From the NCBI RefSeq assembly GCF_001949145.1, contig NW_019091355.1:3783625-3842500 (forward strand): a stretch of 58,876 nucleotides of DNA, read 5' to 3'. The position numbers and the translations under genes were made by a program. The notes under the pieces were generated by a model. It searched no databases, was not told the origin of the DNA, and was given only the letters and a program-made list of their open reading frames with translations. Every line of letters starts with the position of its first letter. The stretch's first letter is position 1. This document shows, piece after piece, positions 24,976-58,876 of this stretch. This DNA is from Acanthaster planci. Taxonomy: Eukaryota > Echinodermata > Asteroidea > Valvatida > Acanthasteridae.

Positions 24976-25559
24976 GGAATTCCATTTCTGCCAATTACGC
25001 AGCTCATGTGGGGTCATACTTCCTCGAGTCTGTAGCCACTTCCGCCGTCAACGGCGCATCGTATCGCAGTTTGTACTGCTTGTATGGCCGCCGCATGGTC
25101 GCATCGTGCCGTTGCATTGTCACATCGTCGCATTTTCAAAAAATCATGCAAATGAATTTCTGTTTCTTCGCCAGGAGCATGATTTTTATATTTAAAAAAA
25201 TCATGATTTTATCAACCCTGTCATTAATGTGTAATCTGAAGCTGTCAACCTGTTCGTCGTGGCAAAAGAACTGCACCTTATAATGTGCAGATAATTATAT
25301 GCACTGCACTAAGAGCAATCAACAGCGCCCTCCTGGCGAAGAAACGGAAATTCATTTACACGATTTTCTGAAAACGCGACGATTCGACAATGCGACGTCA
25401 CGACGCGACTATGTGACGTTGGCGGTGTAAACGGCTAGATACCACGAATAAACGATGAGGACGTTTACGACGCGACAATGCGCCGTTCACAGCGAAATGG
25501 CTACAAACGCAAGGAAGATTGGCCCACATGCGCAACGGAATTGGCAGAAATGGAATTCC
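24976..25559. mobile_element. Long fold-back element, about 584 bp
   Basis: The ends are inverted copies of ggaattccatttctgccaat. Further inside, aaatgaatttctgtttcttc (about 25150) pairs with the inverted gaagaaacggaaattcattt (about 25340-25361), so the element can fold over most of its length around an AT-rich centre. The arms are rich in CG words (tcgcatcgt, gacgcgac). No coding frame is visible. Confidence 0.75.
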
Positions 25560-26450
25560 GTAAAAACGTTCGGGGAAAGGGGTGGAGCGACTGTATGCCT
25601 GGTGTGTGGGTACCGGGTCGGTTCAAAGTAACGTCGGCATTCGTGCTGGAATAACTTCGATCGTTATCGTGCGACGAAATTACTGAACGGCGACGCGAAG
25701 GCACCGATACGTCATTACACCAAAACTTTGTACACTTTTTAGGCGTGGATTGGGGTGGGGTGCCGACCCCCCTGCTCAGAGACAAAAGTAAACAAATGGA
25801 GAAAACAGTAAAAACTAACTAAAGTAAACTTTAAAACAAGATTGTTAAGTTTCATCATCATTTCTACTTGTCCACAAAAATGAGACATTAGAAAAAAAAA
25901 ATCTCCGACCCGACTCACCCTCTAGAAAACTTTCTCCGTCTGTCCCTGCTATTCTCTACTGTGTACGCAAATGCACCCAGGCGTGTAGCATCACGTACGT
26001 ACGGTATACCGTTAGTACGCCGTTGCGAAACTAACGATGAAGTTAGCATGTAGAAAGGAGATCCATGAGAACGGACGTCGTTTCCAAAAACAGTCCGGTG
26101 GTGAGTGAATGTTGATTGGTGGGTGGAGGCAGGGAGGAACATCTTTCAACCGTGTGACATTTTAATCCTCGGGAAATGAATACATCAGATTAGTTGAAGC
26201 CGATTCCATCATGTACCAAGCTATGAACTGCCGCTTTTAGTGCTTCGTTTTTACTTGAGCGAGGAATATCCCTGCTCAGCAAATTTTCCTGTATCCTTGC
26301 TGGTGGTCACCTGACATGTTTAGAAAATGTTCGTAATGTAAATCTGCGCGTGATGTCTTGCCTAAGCAGCGCAACAATAGCATGTACTTGCAAAATGGAT
26401 GAACACAACATAACGTAAAGACAATACACGCCGATCACCTACCTAAACTG

Positions 26451-26456
26451 TTTATT
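26451..26456 (-). terminator. Possible polyadenylation signal of complete PTEN
   Basis: This TTTATT (AATAAA on the minus strand) is the first canonical signal I find downstream of the stop codon at 30852. It would imply a 3' UTR of about 4.4 kb; human PTEN also has a long 3' UTR. A variant ATTAAA near 27655 is an alternative. Transcript data would be needed to choose. Confidence 0.25.
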
Positions 26457-27853
26457 TTCCAACAAAATATAATACACAAATGGCATCAACTTTAATAAAC
26501 TTTTCGATTTCAATGTTTTCTGGAAAAAATTACATTGTGGGTAAACAAACAGCAATTTACTGGAAATGAGTTGGTTGACTGTTGTCACTGGAAGCACAGT
26601 CGCAAAAAGCAGCACTGTTCAGGAATCTACTTCCATACTTCACTCTCCCTGCAGAGATATTCTCCGTAAATTTTTCTTGACCAGGTCTGGACCCTAAAAC
26701 AATCTTAGATTTGGCTCTGTTACAATTCAGAGAGACATTTGACTAATTACCGAGAATCAAAACGTATCAATTTGGAGTCTTAATGTAAGGTGGTGCGACA
26801 AAGACTGCCATGATGCATGTCGGACGAACACCGAATTTAGAAATTAATATGACGGGTTTTTGGGCACTCCGGGAAAAAGAAGAACTCAATTGACTACAAT
26901 CTTTTGAGTGGATTCGCTCCGAACTTTCCATTGAGAAGTTTCACAGACAAAGTACCTGACGGATAAGGCCTACTCTGCTTTTAATGGGCGACTTCTAAGA
27001 TGTCTAGCGGATCGGTCAGGTAGGACCGGTACGCTTGCCGTTAAGTCTACCAGTCACTCCTAGGCTTTTTTTTGGGCCCGCTCTCAATTTTTCGTCAAAT
27101 TCATTAGTGTTAAGAACCCAATTAATGAAATTTTTTATCAAACAAATCACTGACGTAAACTTCACGTCAAATTTTTTTGATGAAAGAAGAACCATTGTTC
27201 TGTGACTTCCCTGTTTTCAAAACCACGGGCAGAATCCTGCATGAACGTCCAGTGATTACAATTTGAAACAATTTAACACAGATATTCTCCAATAAAAATA
27301 ACAATAGATAGATAAATAAAAACAAACCAAACATTCTCCCCAAATCTGCAGTGTTTTATGGTTGGGTTCTGCCCGATCCGAAACTCTGATTTGAGAAATC
27401 TAAATTGGAGTTTATCTTCGTGGCAAGTTAATTTCCGAAAGTTTTCATTCTCGGAAAACTGGTCATAAAAATACCGCACCAGTTCAAGAACTTCGCGTCT
27501 TTTAAGTGTGTCTCAATAAAAAACGTTTAGACAATGGTATTTAAAAGACGTTGTAACCAATTTCTGGAACGCTTGATAAATATTCATTTATACATACATA
27601 TACAAATGGTGCGACAAAAAATACACCTCTATTTACAACTGACACCTCCGATTACCATATTTAATACTTTTTTCTTCGGGTTTTCCCTTTTAACCTAAAA
27701 CAAAACATTCAATTTACAACCATAAAAATAGCATCTTAATCTTCTTAAACCTGGCACAACCTCCAATGTTTCTTTTGGGTGTGCATTTCAGACAGTCACA
27801 GAGGGTGATGACAAGGACAGTGACAAACTAGTGCATCTTCACAATTACTCCAC

Positions 27854-28032
27854 AGTGTCGGTATAGTGCTCACGCTTGTACTCGAGTACTTGGGTTTTTG
27901 GAACTCAAACTCGTACTCAAGAAAATGGAATCACACTCGCATCGGTGCTTGTAAGAAACATTTTCCATGAAATTCACTCATGCCAGAAAACTGATACTTG
28001 TTACCATGGAAACGTACTCGACTGCAACACCG
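27854..28032. repeat. Inverted-repeat element with cgagtac ends
   Basis: The left part, gtgtcggtatagtgctcacg then tactcgagtac, is matched at the right by gtactcgactgcaacacc read inverted. The end motif is the one seen at 57150, which makes this a third member or a relative of that family. A weaker relic, ggagttgtaacactcatacc, lies at about 51125. Confidence 0.5.
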
Positions 28033-29447
28033 CCCTTCCAGAAGACAGAAAATGTTTGCTTTGTCGTCAAATGAACATGCTGAAATGGTTACTCTTACAG
28101 AAAGTTACCAGTTTGTACCAATGCTGATATCACAGGAAATGCAAGTGGTGTAAAGTGGTTAGTGCAGCACGTTTTGCTGTTTTGACACTCACGTTTTGTT
28201 TGCTTTTTTTGGATTCCACGCAGATCCCTAAATAGGTAGGGGATTTGGAAGGAGCACATCCCTTCATTATCTTTTGGCACATGTAACTTTTTCAAGCTTT
28301 GAGAAAAACGATCAGGTTTGTGATCAGTGGCTCTGTGCTGCCCATTCACTGTGTGCCTCTCCTTGTATTCCTACTCTGGATCTGCCCACTCCAACTGTCT
28401 TTCTTTTCCTTATGACAAATGCATAAACAGGTGTCAACAAATCCAAGTAAGTAAGGTTTCCAGAATTCTGAAAATAAACTTTGTTACAACAATTTTAAGA
28501 TACAGAAACATCACATCTCTGACAAACTTGGAAGATATTTCTTAATAAAATCATGAAGAGCTTTCACTTTCGCATAGAAAAACAGCAACTACATAAATAC
28601 ACGTGTATGTATACAGATCAAGATAGGCCTATATATCATTTGCCACATTACTATATAGCACCAATGCCCACAAGCATCCGGGTGGGTTCTCTTAACTCCT
28701 TAATGTTACATAATTCCTTGTCATTGTGTTCAGTTTCATTTGCACCAACCATTTTATAGTTTTTGCACTTTTTGGCCCAAAACTGTAATGCTACAAAAGA
28801 CGGTTTTGTAAGATGTCTGGTCTTTACCATGAACAACTTATGATTTGAGCATTCGGTGGGAGGAGTGGGTAGAGTGCTGTTTCCATGGTGACCTGACATC
28901 AGAAATTGTGCACTTCTTTAAGTCTCTGAATCCCACTTCCAGCTGAGTGGGTTTCAGCTGTCTAAATGTATTTAAGCACCCATATTTGTCATGACCTGGC
29001 ATGTTTAAAAATTGCATATCTTTGGGTACGTTATTTATCTAAATTGATTTCCCATCCCCCAGAAGTAGATTAAAAAAATGTCCTCCCAAAAATCGGAGAA
29101 AACAATGGTTGTGTAAAAGAAAGGAAAGGGCCCCAGACAGAATCAACAAAACATATTACAATTTCAGGAGAAGACGATGTGGTACCTCTTCACATTTCAG
29201 ATCATACAATCGCGTCCAAAACACAAGATCAAACGGCTAACTAGGTAATTCAACTAATGCACGGCTTTTTTTTCCGGGCCACAGCTAATTGTATCATTTT
29301 CGCAGCAGAGACAGGACATCACAATAACAATAATTAAAACATCAGTTCGGAAACACCTTTGCTGTCAGAGCAACGTGTCGGAAGTCCCCCTCAAAACCCA
29401 AGTTTTCGGTGAACAACACCAGAGCTATGACAAACGGTTTCATTCGT

Positions 29448-29581
29448 GAGTTTGTTACGCATTGGCCAATCACACTGCGCGAAATCTGTCAACCCTTTCC
29501 AAATGTGCATTGGGTAAACAGACTTCGCGCATTGTGAGTGGTCAATGCGTTGCAGACTCTTGGAGGCGCCCTATTGTGAAT
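29448..29581. mobile_element. Second, degraded copy of the 4.6 kb MITE
   Basis: It shares gccaatcaca, the gcgcgaaatctgtcaaccc arm and the right end cttggaggcgccctattgtg with the element at 4613-4782. The left terminus is replaced or lost beyond gagtttgttacgc. It lies in the presumed 3' UTR or downstream of the complete PTEN gene. Confidence 0.75.
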
Positions 29582-30851
29582 CAAATAAACACACCATTCT
29601 CTCAGGACTGTCCACCCCACGGTCTACACCTGCAATCTCTGGGGACACTCAAAGACGAGGCAACCTTAAAAGAGTCCACAGAGACGAGTAGTCATGTTGA
29701 AGCGAAGTCACTGAGCTTAGCGCTGAAGGAATATTCTCTGGATTGCTGTGAGAGTGAAATGCCGCTTCAAAGGGAGACACCCGTGCGTAGGGTGACCAGC
29801 ACCCTTGAGTGCTCTGGCTCGCAGTCGGGGAATGGAACAGTATCATATCTGGAATAACTCTCTTCCACTTCTGCTGTTTAGATGTGGAAACTACGAGGGC
29901 AGTGTACACAAGGGCTATAACAGTCATAAGCAGAGTTTAGAGCGAAGGGGAATATCCCCATAAACTGAGACAAATTTGTTTTCTTTAAAAAAGTCGCAGA
30001 GACAACAAAGAACCAAACGTCATACTCTCACCTTCCCTGATCCTTTGAAATCCTAAAAGAGAGTTTGGCTGGATTTTGAGGGCATGGAACAAGCAGAATT
30101 GTTTTGTAACACAGTGGCAAGTTCAGAGGATTCCGAAGGCTCCAAGCTAGAATGACTTCTGACTTTGTATCAATGCACTGACTCTAAATGAGGCATACAG
30201 CCCATCAAAACAATGAAGCCCATGTGAGCCAGAGGAAACCACTCTGAGCCAAACGCAAGAAGCCATACACATTAGAAGTGAACACCGCGTAGTGCCCTTT
30301 TAGTACGGAATCAACAGGTAATTGAGTCACTAAGAATTTTTGGAGGACCTCCTTGCTTTAAAAAGCAAACAAGAAATGTAAGTACGACGTGACAGATTGT
30401 AAAAAACAAAAACCAAAAATGTTGGTCCACAAAAAGCCTTGTTTCTGAATAGGCGACAGTATCGGAATGAGTCAATTTTGGACACAGCTGAATAGGCAAA
30501 TTCGCTTTTCATTTAAAAATCTTTAAAACTTTCAGGCCTGACACAAAAGATTGGAAATGCGTAAATCAAATATCTGTAAACAGGCAACATACAGCGTGAT
30601 TTGTTATGACCCTTCAGAATCTGTCTAACCCCACAGTTGGTGGGAGGGCGTTCTTCACTGGTCAGTGCCTGCTCGGATGATGCTGTAATTCGGAATGATT
30701 GCATACAAACAAGGACCCAACTTACTGTTTCCACCCTGCTGAATACTGTATTATGAAGACTCCATGCACCACAAGGTCCCCTGCTGCTGCAATGGCGTAT
30801 ATCCGCCAATCTAGCCGATTTGGGTGGCGTGAGGCAACTGAACGAAGGCCA

Positions 30852-52909
<22,058 letters not shown>

Positions 52910-53394
52910 GTTTGTCACTTCACTTGGGCACTCAACGGGCCCACAAACACCAAGGACTGACAAGTTTTTTTCTGACCAGTGAACAATTAAGCGTACAGCT
53001 AAGAGAACTGAACTTCTGAAGTTTGGTGATGGCCCACCGTCCACGACACGGAAGTGCACACTGTGGAGGAGCGCGAAGCACCTTGTTCGCGTACACAATT
53101 CGTAGTTACGGGTGCGGTGATGTCATGAAGTTGCCACCTACACGTTAGCAGTAATTTTTCCAAGTGAATAACCACACTGGATTTCGGTGGACAATTATTT
53201 CATTTTGATAGTAGGTGACATCCTGATAGCTGATGTGATGGTCTGATCTTTAGGAACGTGTTCAGTGTCGATGTCCAGTTACCAAGGTGAGATTGTGAAG
53301 TCACACCGTCGACGCTTGTCCGTTGATCTACATGTTCATGTATATCATGTTTCTCAAGCTGCAACGTGCGTATATCCCGTTTGGTGTTGCGCCA

Positions 53395-53447
53395 CACTGG
53401 TATGGTGCGGTGTGTGCTATTTATAACAGCATATCCCAGTATCGATA
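53395..53447 (-). promoter_or_regulatory. Candidate core promoter of complete PTEN
   Basis: A minus-strand TATAAAT (53425-53419) lies about 510 bases upstream of the ATG, with the palindrome TATCGATA (53440-53447) and a second atcgata just beyond. No intron is needed to connect it to exon 1. TATA-like words are frequent in AT-rich DNA, so this is a candidate only. Confidence 0.3.
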
Positions 53448-56106
53448 CTCCTCATCGATACCATGGTTCAGTGAACTACACACAACGAACTGTTAATGTT
53501 CGCGGTTAGCATCATGTGGTCTAGAGCGTCATGTGGGGCGCGCGGGGCTCTAAATTTTGGGCGTTAAATCATGCATCATTGACATTGTGGTCTACGTATG
53601 TAGTAGCTGGCGAGTATAGTGTAGGCAAATTGGCTGTCGGTTTCAGTGAACATTCGTTATGACTTTTTTCTTATAACTGTAAATAATCAAGAGAAGTTCA
53701 CCATAAGGATGGGACTTGACAGATCCTAGACTAAGGTGGAGAAATGGCGGGGTGGCGAAACAAAGCCTCAGTCCCCTCCCCAAAAATGGCATTAAAAAAA
53801 AAGTATTGAATGGGAGGACGAAGCATGTGATTGTGGAATCCCTGAATTTCCTGAAACAGTTGAAAGATCACCGCAGAATAAATCCCCAATTTTTCGCTTC
53901 CACTCCAAGGACTCCTGCCTGTGAGAACATTGCCTATGTATTGGTTGATGACGAATCCAGTGATGGTGAAAGGAAAGGGGGGGGGCCTTCCGATCAATTG
54001 TCTGTTGTTCCATCAACCTATTTATGGTATGGCAATACAACAGAGGGCGCTATTTGATTTGGGTAGACTCTTTTTAGACTGGTTCCCATCCCATAGGTAT
54101 AGTCTCCAAACGTCTTACAGACATCCTCAGAATGTAGGGGTACACTGAACCAATTCGAGCTCCATTGAAAATAGTGTAAAATCAACAAAGTTTGGAGCCC
54201 CATGGCAGGCAACTGAAGTCCCTGAGGCCTCTCAAACAAAAAACGATGTGTTGTTTGCTCCTTCAGATTTCATTTGATTTTCAATTTTTAGTAGGTTGAC
54301 TGATGAATTTTTTAATTATCAACTCACCCCCAAAAAGTGAATGGTCCCAAGTTTTCTCCGCAGCCATTTTTCAAATGACGTCCCTCACCTTTCTCAGGCT
54401 CTTCTGACAAATTTTCAATCACATTTGTGTCTGCTTTTCCCCCAGATGGGTGCCCCTGAATCTACAGACGATCCTGGGCCATACTGACACAATCCCACAA
54501 TTTCTTGGCCCACACAGACTCCTCTTTTCAAAAGAATTTGTAGGGTACTTTTGAAGCACTTCTGCCTGGTGGAGAATTTTCCTTGAATTGGTACATGGCA
54601 CCTGTAGGGGCCGGTAGGCTAGCGTGTAATGAATCCAGCAGAATCCTGCCGGGCTTATGTAAATGAGGAAACGATACCTGCTCAATGTGCAAATTAAGCT
54701 GGAGCTGGTAGCATATTTTGCTTTTTCTTCTTTGTTCCTCAAAACAACTTCCCCATAAGTTAATCATTTGTCTAAAATCAAACACAATAACCACTGATTA
54801 GAAATAAATTGCTGTAAAACGATTTATCGATAATCATTGAAAAATAAATTACCACACTGTAATCAACAGGGGCTAATTAGCAAGGATAGGTGCTTGTGTT
54901 TTATTTGCCTCCGTGGTGAAACGTATTTCATGCTAAAGCATTGCTATTGGCCTGACAAAAACTGAAATATTCAGCATCCAAACTGACAGGGCTTAATAGC
55001 ACCTGTCGACGCGATGGGGCCGGGGACCAGTCCAGAATCTTTTGCGTTTACTCCAAATTTACTCACTTCAAATAGCACCCCTGCTGTACCTGCCATGCTT
55101 CAAATAGAAATTACTGTTGCAATTTAAGTAATGAAGGGCACCACCAAGCGAGCCTGCTGCGAATCAACTTAGCAACCGCGGGAAACGGAAAGTGTGGGCT
55201 GGCTGGGGATGAACGATCTGCTATGGTCAGAGATCACCCATTGATCACCGATCATCACCAATTCTCAGATCCATCAGCCCATTTCATTAATCACCAATTA
55301 AGAACATGCCCATCATTCAGAATCAATAAGTCTGCCTGTTGTGCCAGTGCTCTCTGAACACAAACCCAAAGGACTCCCTGTGTCTTCATTTCTCCTTAAC
55401 AGTTACTTGGGTTCAGACTATAATTGGGGAGGGGTTCACTCCTCTAAGTTTATTGACTCCCCTAAAATATGCAATTAAAGTAGTGGGCGGCACAAAGATA
55501 GGTGGGGTAGTGTAAAGGAAGTGGGAAACAGGTTGAGAATTTTCCACTCTTGAAAACATGATGTGCCCTTTAAACTTGTACTCTTCCCAATCCAAGCCCC
55601 AAATTTCGTAGGCATTCCATGCTGAATAATCTTCATTCATCTCGAACAATGACATTTGTACAAGCCTCACTTTCACATTATAGCAACCTTTGCAGTTTTA
55701 TATTTGTACAGGTGATATACAGGTTAACTTTACACATAACAGCATCCAGGGTTCTGTACATTAATAAGATGCAGTGGCTGACTTCATGACACAGTAGTTA
55801 TTATCTCTGAACAAGAAAGTTTTCTGAAAGTTCTGAGTGATAGTAATTATCAATAAAGAGGATTGCTTGAAATATAAGCATACTGGCTCAGTGGGAGTCC
55901 AGTTACTACACAAACACACACCTTACATGCCTAGTGTGGACATTCTTTTCGTGCAGTTAAGAAAACTCAGTGAAAATACTTGTTTTTCTTGAACTGGGAA
56001 CACGATTTTCAGCTGGCTTTTTGTACAAGGTTTCCTTGACTATTCCTCTATCTTTTACGACAGATGACCCCTACCCCAAAATGCCTCTGAACTTCTTTTT
56101 CAGAGA

Positions 56107-56153
56107 AGGGGGAACGTCCTGTGGACACGTGTAAGTCCACAGAACATTCCCCT
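56107..56153. repeat. Inverted repeat with tgtggac core
   Basis: gggggaacgtcctgtggac and gtccacagaacattcccc with two mismatches around a short loop containing acgtgt. It lies upstream of PTEN. Confidence 0.7.
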
Positions 56154-57144
56154 ATTTGTATGGACATCTCGTTCACAAGTCCACACCAGGTATGTAAGGT
56201 TAGAGCACAAGCCTGTCGTGAACTAAGCAACCATGGGTAGAAACCCGCCCTCACTGACTACAGCTGTTAAGCAGACAAATCTGTCTTGGTAAATTAACTG
56301 TCCCGGGCGAAGCATCTGACACTCGCATCGCTTAATACATTCTGGCTGGTAAGCAGGTTCTTTTCAAGCATATATTTTCTACACTTATGCAGCCTCCTCA
56401 CAGAGCGTATGCACGCTGTGCTAAAACACCTTCTCTTTAAGATGGCTACACACGTTGGGGCCAACACTTGTGCATTCGCACAATGCATGTATGCACCACA
56501 CACGCACAAGTATTTGATATTGTTCTTGATTCCATGGCTCACCGACTTTCAGCCGTGTGAGAGGCTTCCCGCACAGAAATTCACCCCAATATCAAGTTGA
56601 AGCGGTCAACAAATACGTGACCTGTCACAAGCTGAGCCACATGTAGGAAATTTTGAAATTGAGAGTTTTTCCTTTTGATTCAGAGGATAGAGAGCTTTCA
56701 AATGGTATACAACACTTACGGTAAAAGTTGGACGACAATGTGACATTCTGGCGGCTTTAAGTCTTTCTTCCTGAAATTGTTTCAACCTTTTTGACCAGGC
56801 ATGGATAATACTATCGTCAAAAAGTGATAAACAAAATGAAATTTTTTAATAACAACGGTTACTCTTTCCTGATCCTACAAAACCCCCAAACTGCCCTCCT
56901 TTTCAACTTTGAAACTAAAGCTATGCAACCCTGATCAACACAAAGACTTGTGGCATTTGGAACACAGCTTACGAGTGCCAAAAGTTATGGACGAAACATT
57001 ATAACAATGTCCTGAATAGTTACGTTTACATAATTAAGACGTACCTGCCTGGTTTTACCAAGCTGATGGACAGAAGCACTGAGTTACATGTTTGTTGAAT
57101 CACGAGAGAGCTTCTGTGCATGACTGAAGTTCCCATGTTGGTAC

Positions 57145-57335
57145 AACTACATGCCGGTGTTGTAGTCGAGTTCATCACAAAACTATTTGCAAGCCCAGAC
57201 ACAAGACCAAGCACAAGACCAGATCGCAAGTAACTGGGCGAAAAATGACCAAGGAACACTTCTGCTGACAGTTCTTATGAAAAGCTTGTGACGTGAATTC
57301 AGACTGGAGGTCTTTGTGTTGGTCTTGTGACTGTT
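57145..57335 (+). repeat. Dispersed repeat, copy B
   Basis: Same family as 3755-3925, with an extra internal duplication (agacacaagaccaagcacaa). The end motif ggtgttgtagtcgagt also occurs, inverted, at about 28016-28032. Confidence 0.6.
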
Positions 57336-58263
57336 TTGTGGGGTTTTGTAATAGTCATATTAAAGAAATCTCGACTACAACATTACTACATGCATACATT
57401 AATTTAAGTTCTCGAACAGACTCTCACAACATTTATGCCAAAGGTTACCGGCTAAGAAATTAAGAGCATAACCTTGTAAATGCTTCAGCTTATTTATTAA
57501 GAAAAGAAATATTTCCCTTCCATTAAATAATCTTAATTCTCAGAAGTTGCACATGTTGTATGCACCAGTCTTGTAACCATCACTTCAGCGATTGAACACA
57601 GTGGTGTAGCAACAGAAGTTAGAAATATTAAAATCGCACATTGTTCAAACATGAATAATAGCACCAAGTAAGCACAAATTAAATTTTAAAAAGAACCCAA
57701 AAAAATACAAAATATTGGGACGTTTCGCATGTTATTTAAGTATTGCTGAAACAAACCCAAAATCCTATGTTGCAATACCACGTTACCTTTACTTGGTTAA
57801 ACATCGGTCAAAACAGATGCTTCTCTGCAGGTTTCAAATGCTCTGAAGATGGAGCAGCACCGGGGGGGGGTCATCAGTTCCAAAATGAGAACTGCAGACC
57901 TCTGTGGTGCATTGGCACTAGTCCAATGCCATCCCTATCTACACGTCGCATCCTCAGAGGGTGCCCGAGACATCACGGTACGCTGTCACAGCCATGACTT
58001 CACTCAGAGGTTGACCGTTGTTGCCACGGAGACCAGACAATGATTGGCTGCCATAACTAGGTGTGTTGGCTCACATGAAAACAGCACATAAATGCTTGAC
58101 TGTGCTACAAGTGGGTTTCTCCTGAAAACCCACTTGTTTTTATGCTGTTTATCTACCCACGGAAAGAGGGCAAATTTGCGGCAACAGACTTTCACCAGTG
58201 TGCAAGACCGGTCTGCTGCTATCTGCTCCTGGTTTTTGTGTCTGGCAACCAGACCTAAAACAC

Positions 58264-58370
58264 GATGAAGTCACTCTCTGTTTACATGTGCGCTAGGCTA
58301 TGGGGACTTTGGATTGCGTCCCACCTCACTGCCGTAGGAAACCGCACATGTAAAACAGAGTGTGACGTCA
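58264..58370. mobile_element. Small MITE-like element, 107 bp
   Basis: Inverted termini of about 26 bp: tctgtttacatgtgcg at the left and cgcacatgtaaaacaga at the right, flanked by gaagtcac and gtgacgtc. The interior is 50 bases with no frame. Confidence 0.6.
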
Positions 58371-58876
58371 TTATGTAACAGGTGCATCGCTTCAAGACAT
58401 AGTGAGCACTGTTTAGTCTTTATTAAGATGATTCTTGGTTCCAAGACATCCTTTGCAGAGCACCGTTTCAGTGGACAAGGGTACAGGACTGTACACTAAA
58501 CCATCGCATGCCCACTGGAACCAAGAGTGGAATATGTTAGCTACAGGAGAGGCAAAGTTGCTACAAGTATGTCGGAAGTGTGAACCACAGGCTAAGGAAG
58601 TGATGTACTGCTGTGCCAACAAATTGACTTGTAAATGAATTGCACAAATAATGCAAAATATGCCATCGGCAGATTTTCAACGATAATCACGACTGGTCCA
58701 ACTACAATAATGACCTAGCATGCATGGGTAACACTCTGAAAGTGTCTAGGTATAGCAGTTTCATTACTGCAATTATGTACAGCTGGCTGGTGGCTGCTAA
58801 GTGTATTGCTAATTTCATTACGTTCAGAGTAAAATCCAGCATATGCAGCAGGGTATGAGACGGAGAGAACCCCCCC

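Larger units (their letters stand above)
18321..30851. other. Region between the two PTEN genes (12.5 kb)
   Basis: Its right part should be 3' UTR and downstream sequence of the complete gene. Its left part should be promoter and perhaps a non-coding first exon of the second copy. Between about 20 and 26 kb CpG words are denser than elsewhere and fold-back elements (20586, 23112, 24976) cluster. An isolated plus-strand TATATAAA stands at 22476 with no recognisable gene after it. Confidence 0.6.
52910..58876. other. Upstream of PTEN; no gene seen
   Basis: Holds the candidate promoter (53395-53447), a stretch with CpG words near 53500, repeat copy B (57145), an inverted repeat at 56107, the hairpin caagtgggttt/aaacccacttg at 58108-58136 and the small MITE at 58264. 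No protein similarity was recognised on either strand. Confidence 0.6.

Noticed and set aside
52910-53122. In-frame N-terminal extension of PTEN like the human long form
   Set aside because: The frame is open for about 70 codons upstream of the ATG, but it contains no in-frame ATG before the stop at 53123-53125. A non-AUG start is possible in principle but nothing here supports it.
56181-56262. tRNA-like stretch (A box-like aggttagagcacaagcc, B box-like gggtagaaacccgcc)
   Set aside because: It does not fold into a cloverleaf by eye and lacks a SINE body; at most an old relic.

Overview
This is eukaryotic (animal) genomic DNA, not bacterial. Reading frames are short, genes are broken by long introns with GT-AG borders, and there are two N-runs (21664-21692 and 46436-46723) of the kind left in a draft assembly. 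The background is AT-rich, full of short fold-back (MITE-like) elements, tRNA-derived SINEs and a very frequent tacatgta/acatgtaca motif. Together with a PTEN gene whose introns mostly sit where I recall them in vertebrates, this suggests an invertebrate deuterostome. Amphioxus (Branchiostoma) is my best guess; echinoderm, hemichordate or mollusc is not excluded.

The window is dominated by one gene family, read entirely from the minus strand. A complete PTEN gene (phosphatidylinositol-3,4,5-trisphosphate 3-phosphatase, the brake on PI3K/AKT signalling) runs from its ATG at 52909 to its TGA at 30852. It has nine coding exons and encodes 392 residues, against 403 in human. Every catalytic landmark is intact: the basic N-terminal PIP2-binding motif, the WPD-type Asp, the P-loop HCKAGKGRTG, the TI loop, the C2 domain, an acidic phospho-acceptor tail and a C-terminal PDZ ligand (THV).

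Downstream on the same strand lies the start of a second PTEN gene. Exon 1 is at 18242-18320 and exon 2 at 4133-4217, both of exactly the human sizes (79 and 85 nt) with consensus splice sites. The rest of this copy should lie beyond the left edge. The two copies share about two thirds of residues over a 47-residue comparison and nothing obvious in their introns. They are therefore old head-to-tail tandem paralogues, not unmerged haplotypes. This tandem PTEN pair is the main discovery of the window.

Layout: 1-4132, intron 2 of the second copy (and possibly later parts not recognised); 4133-18320, exons 2 and 1 of the second copy with a 14 kb intron; 18321-30851, intergenic and probable 3' UTR of the first copy, with a CpG-richer stretch and a 584-bp fold-back element; 30852-52909, complete PTEN; 52910-58876, upstream region with a candidate promoter. 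No tRNA, rRNA, CRISPR array or second protein family was recognised. Everything outside the PTEN exons is repeats or sequence in which I see no gene.
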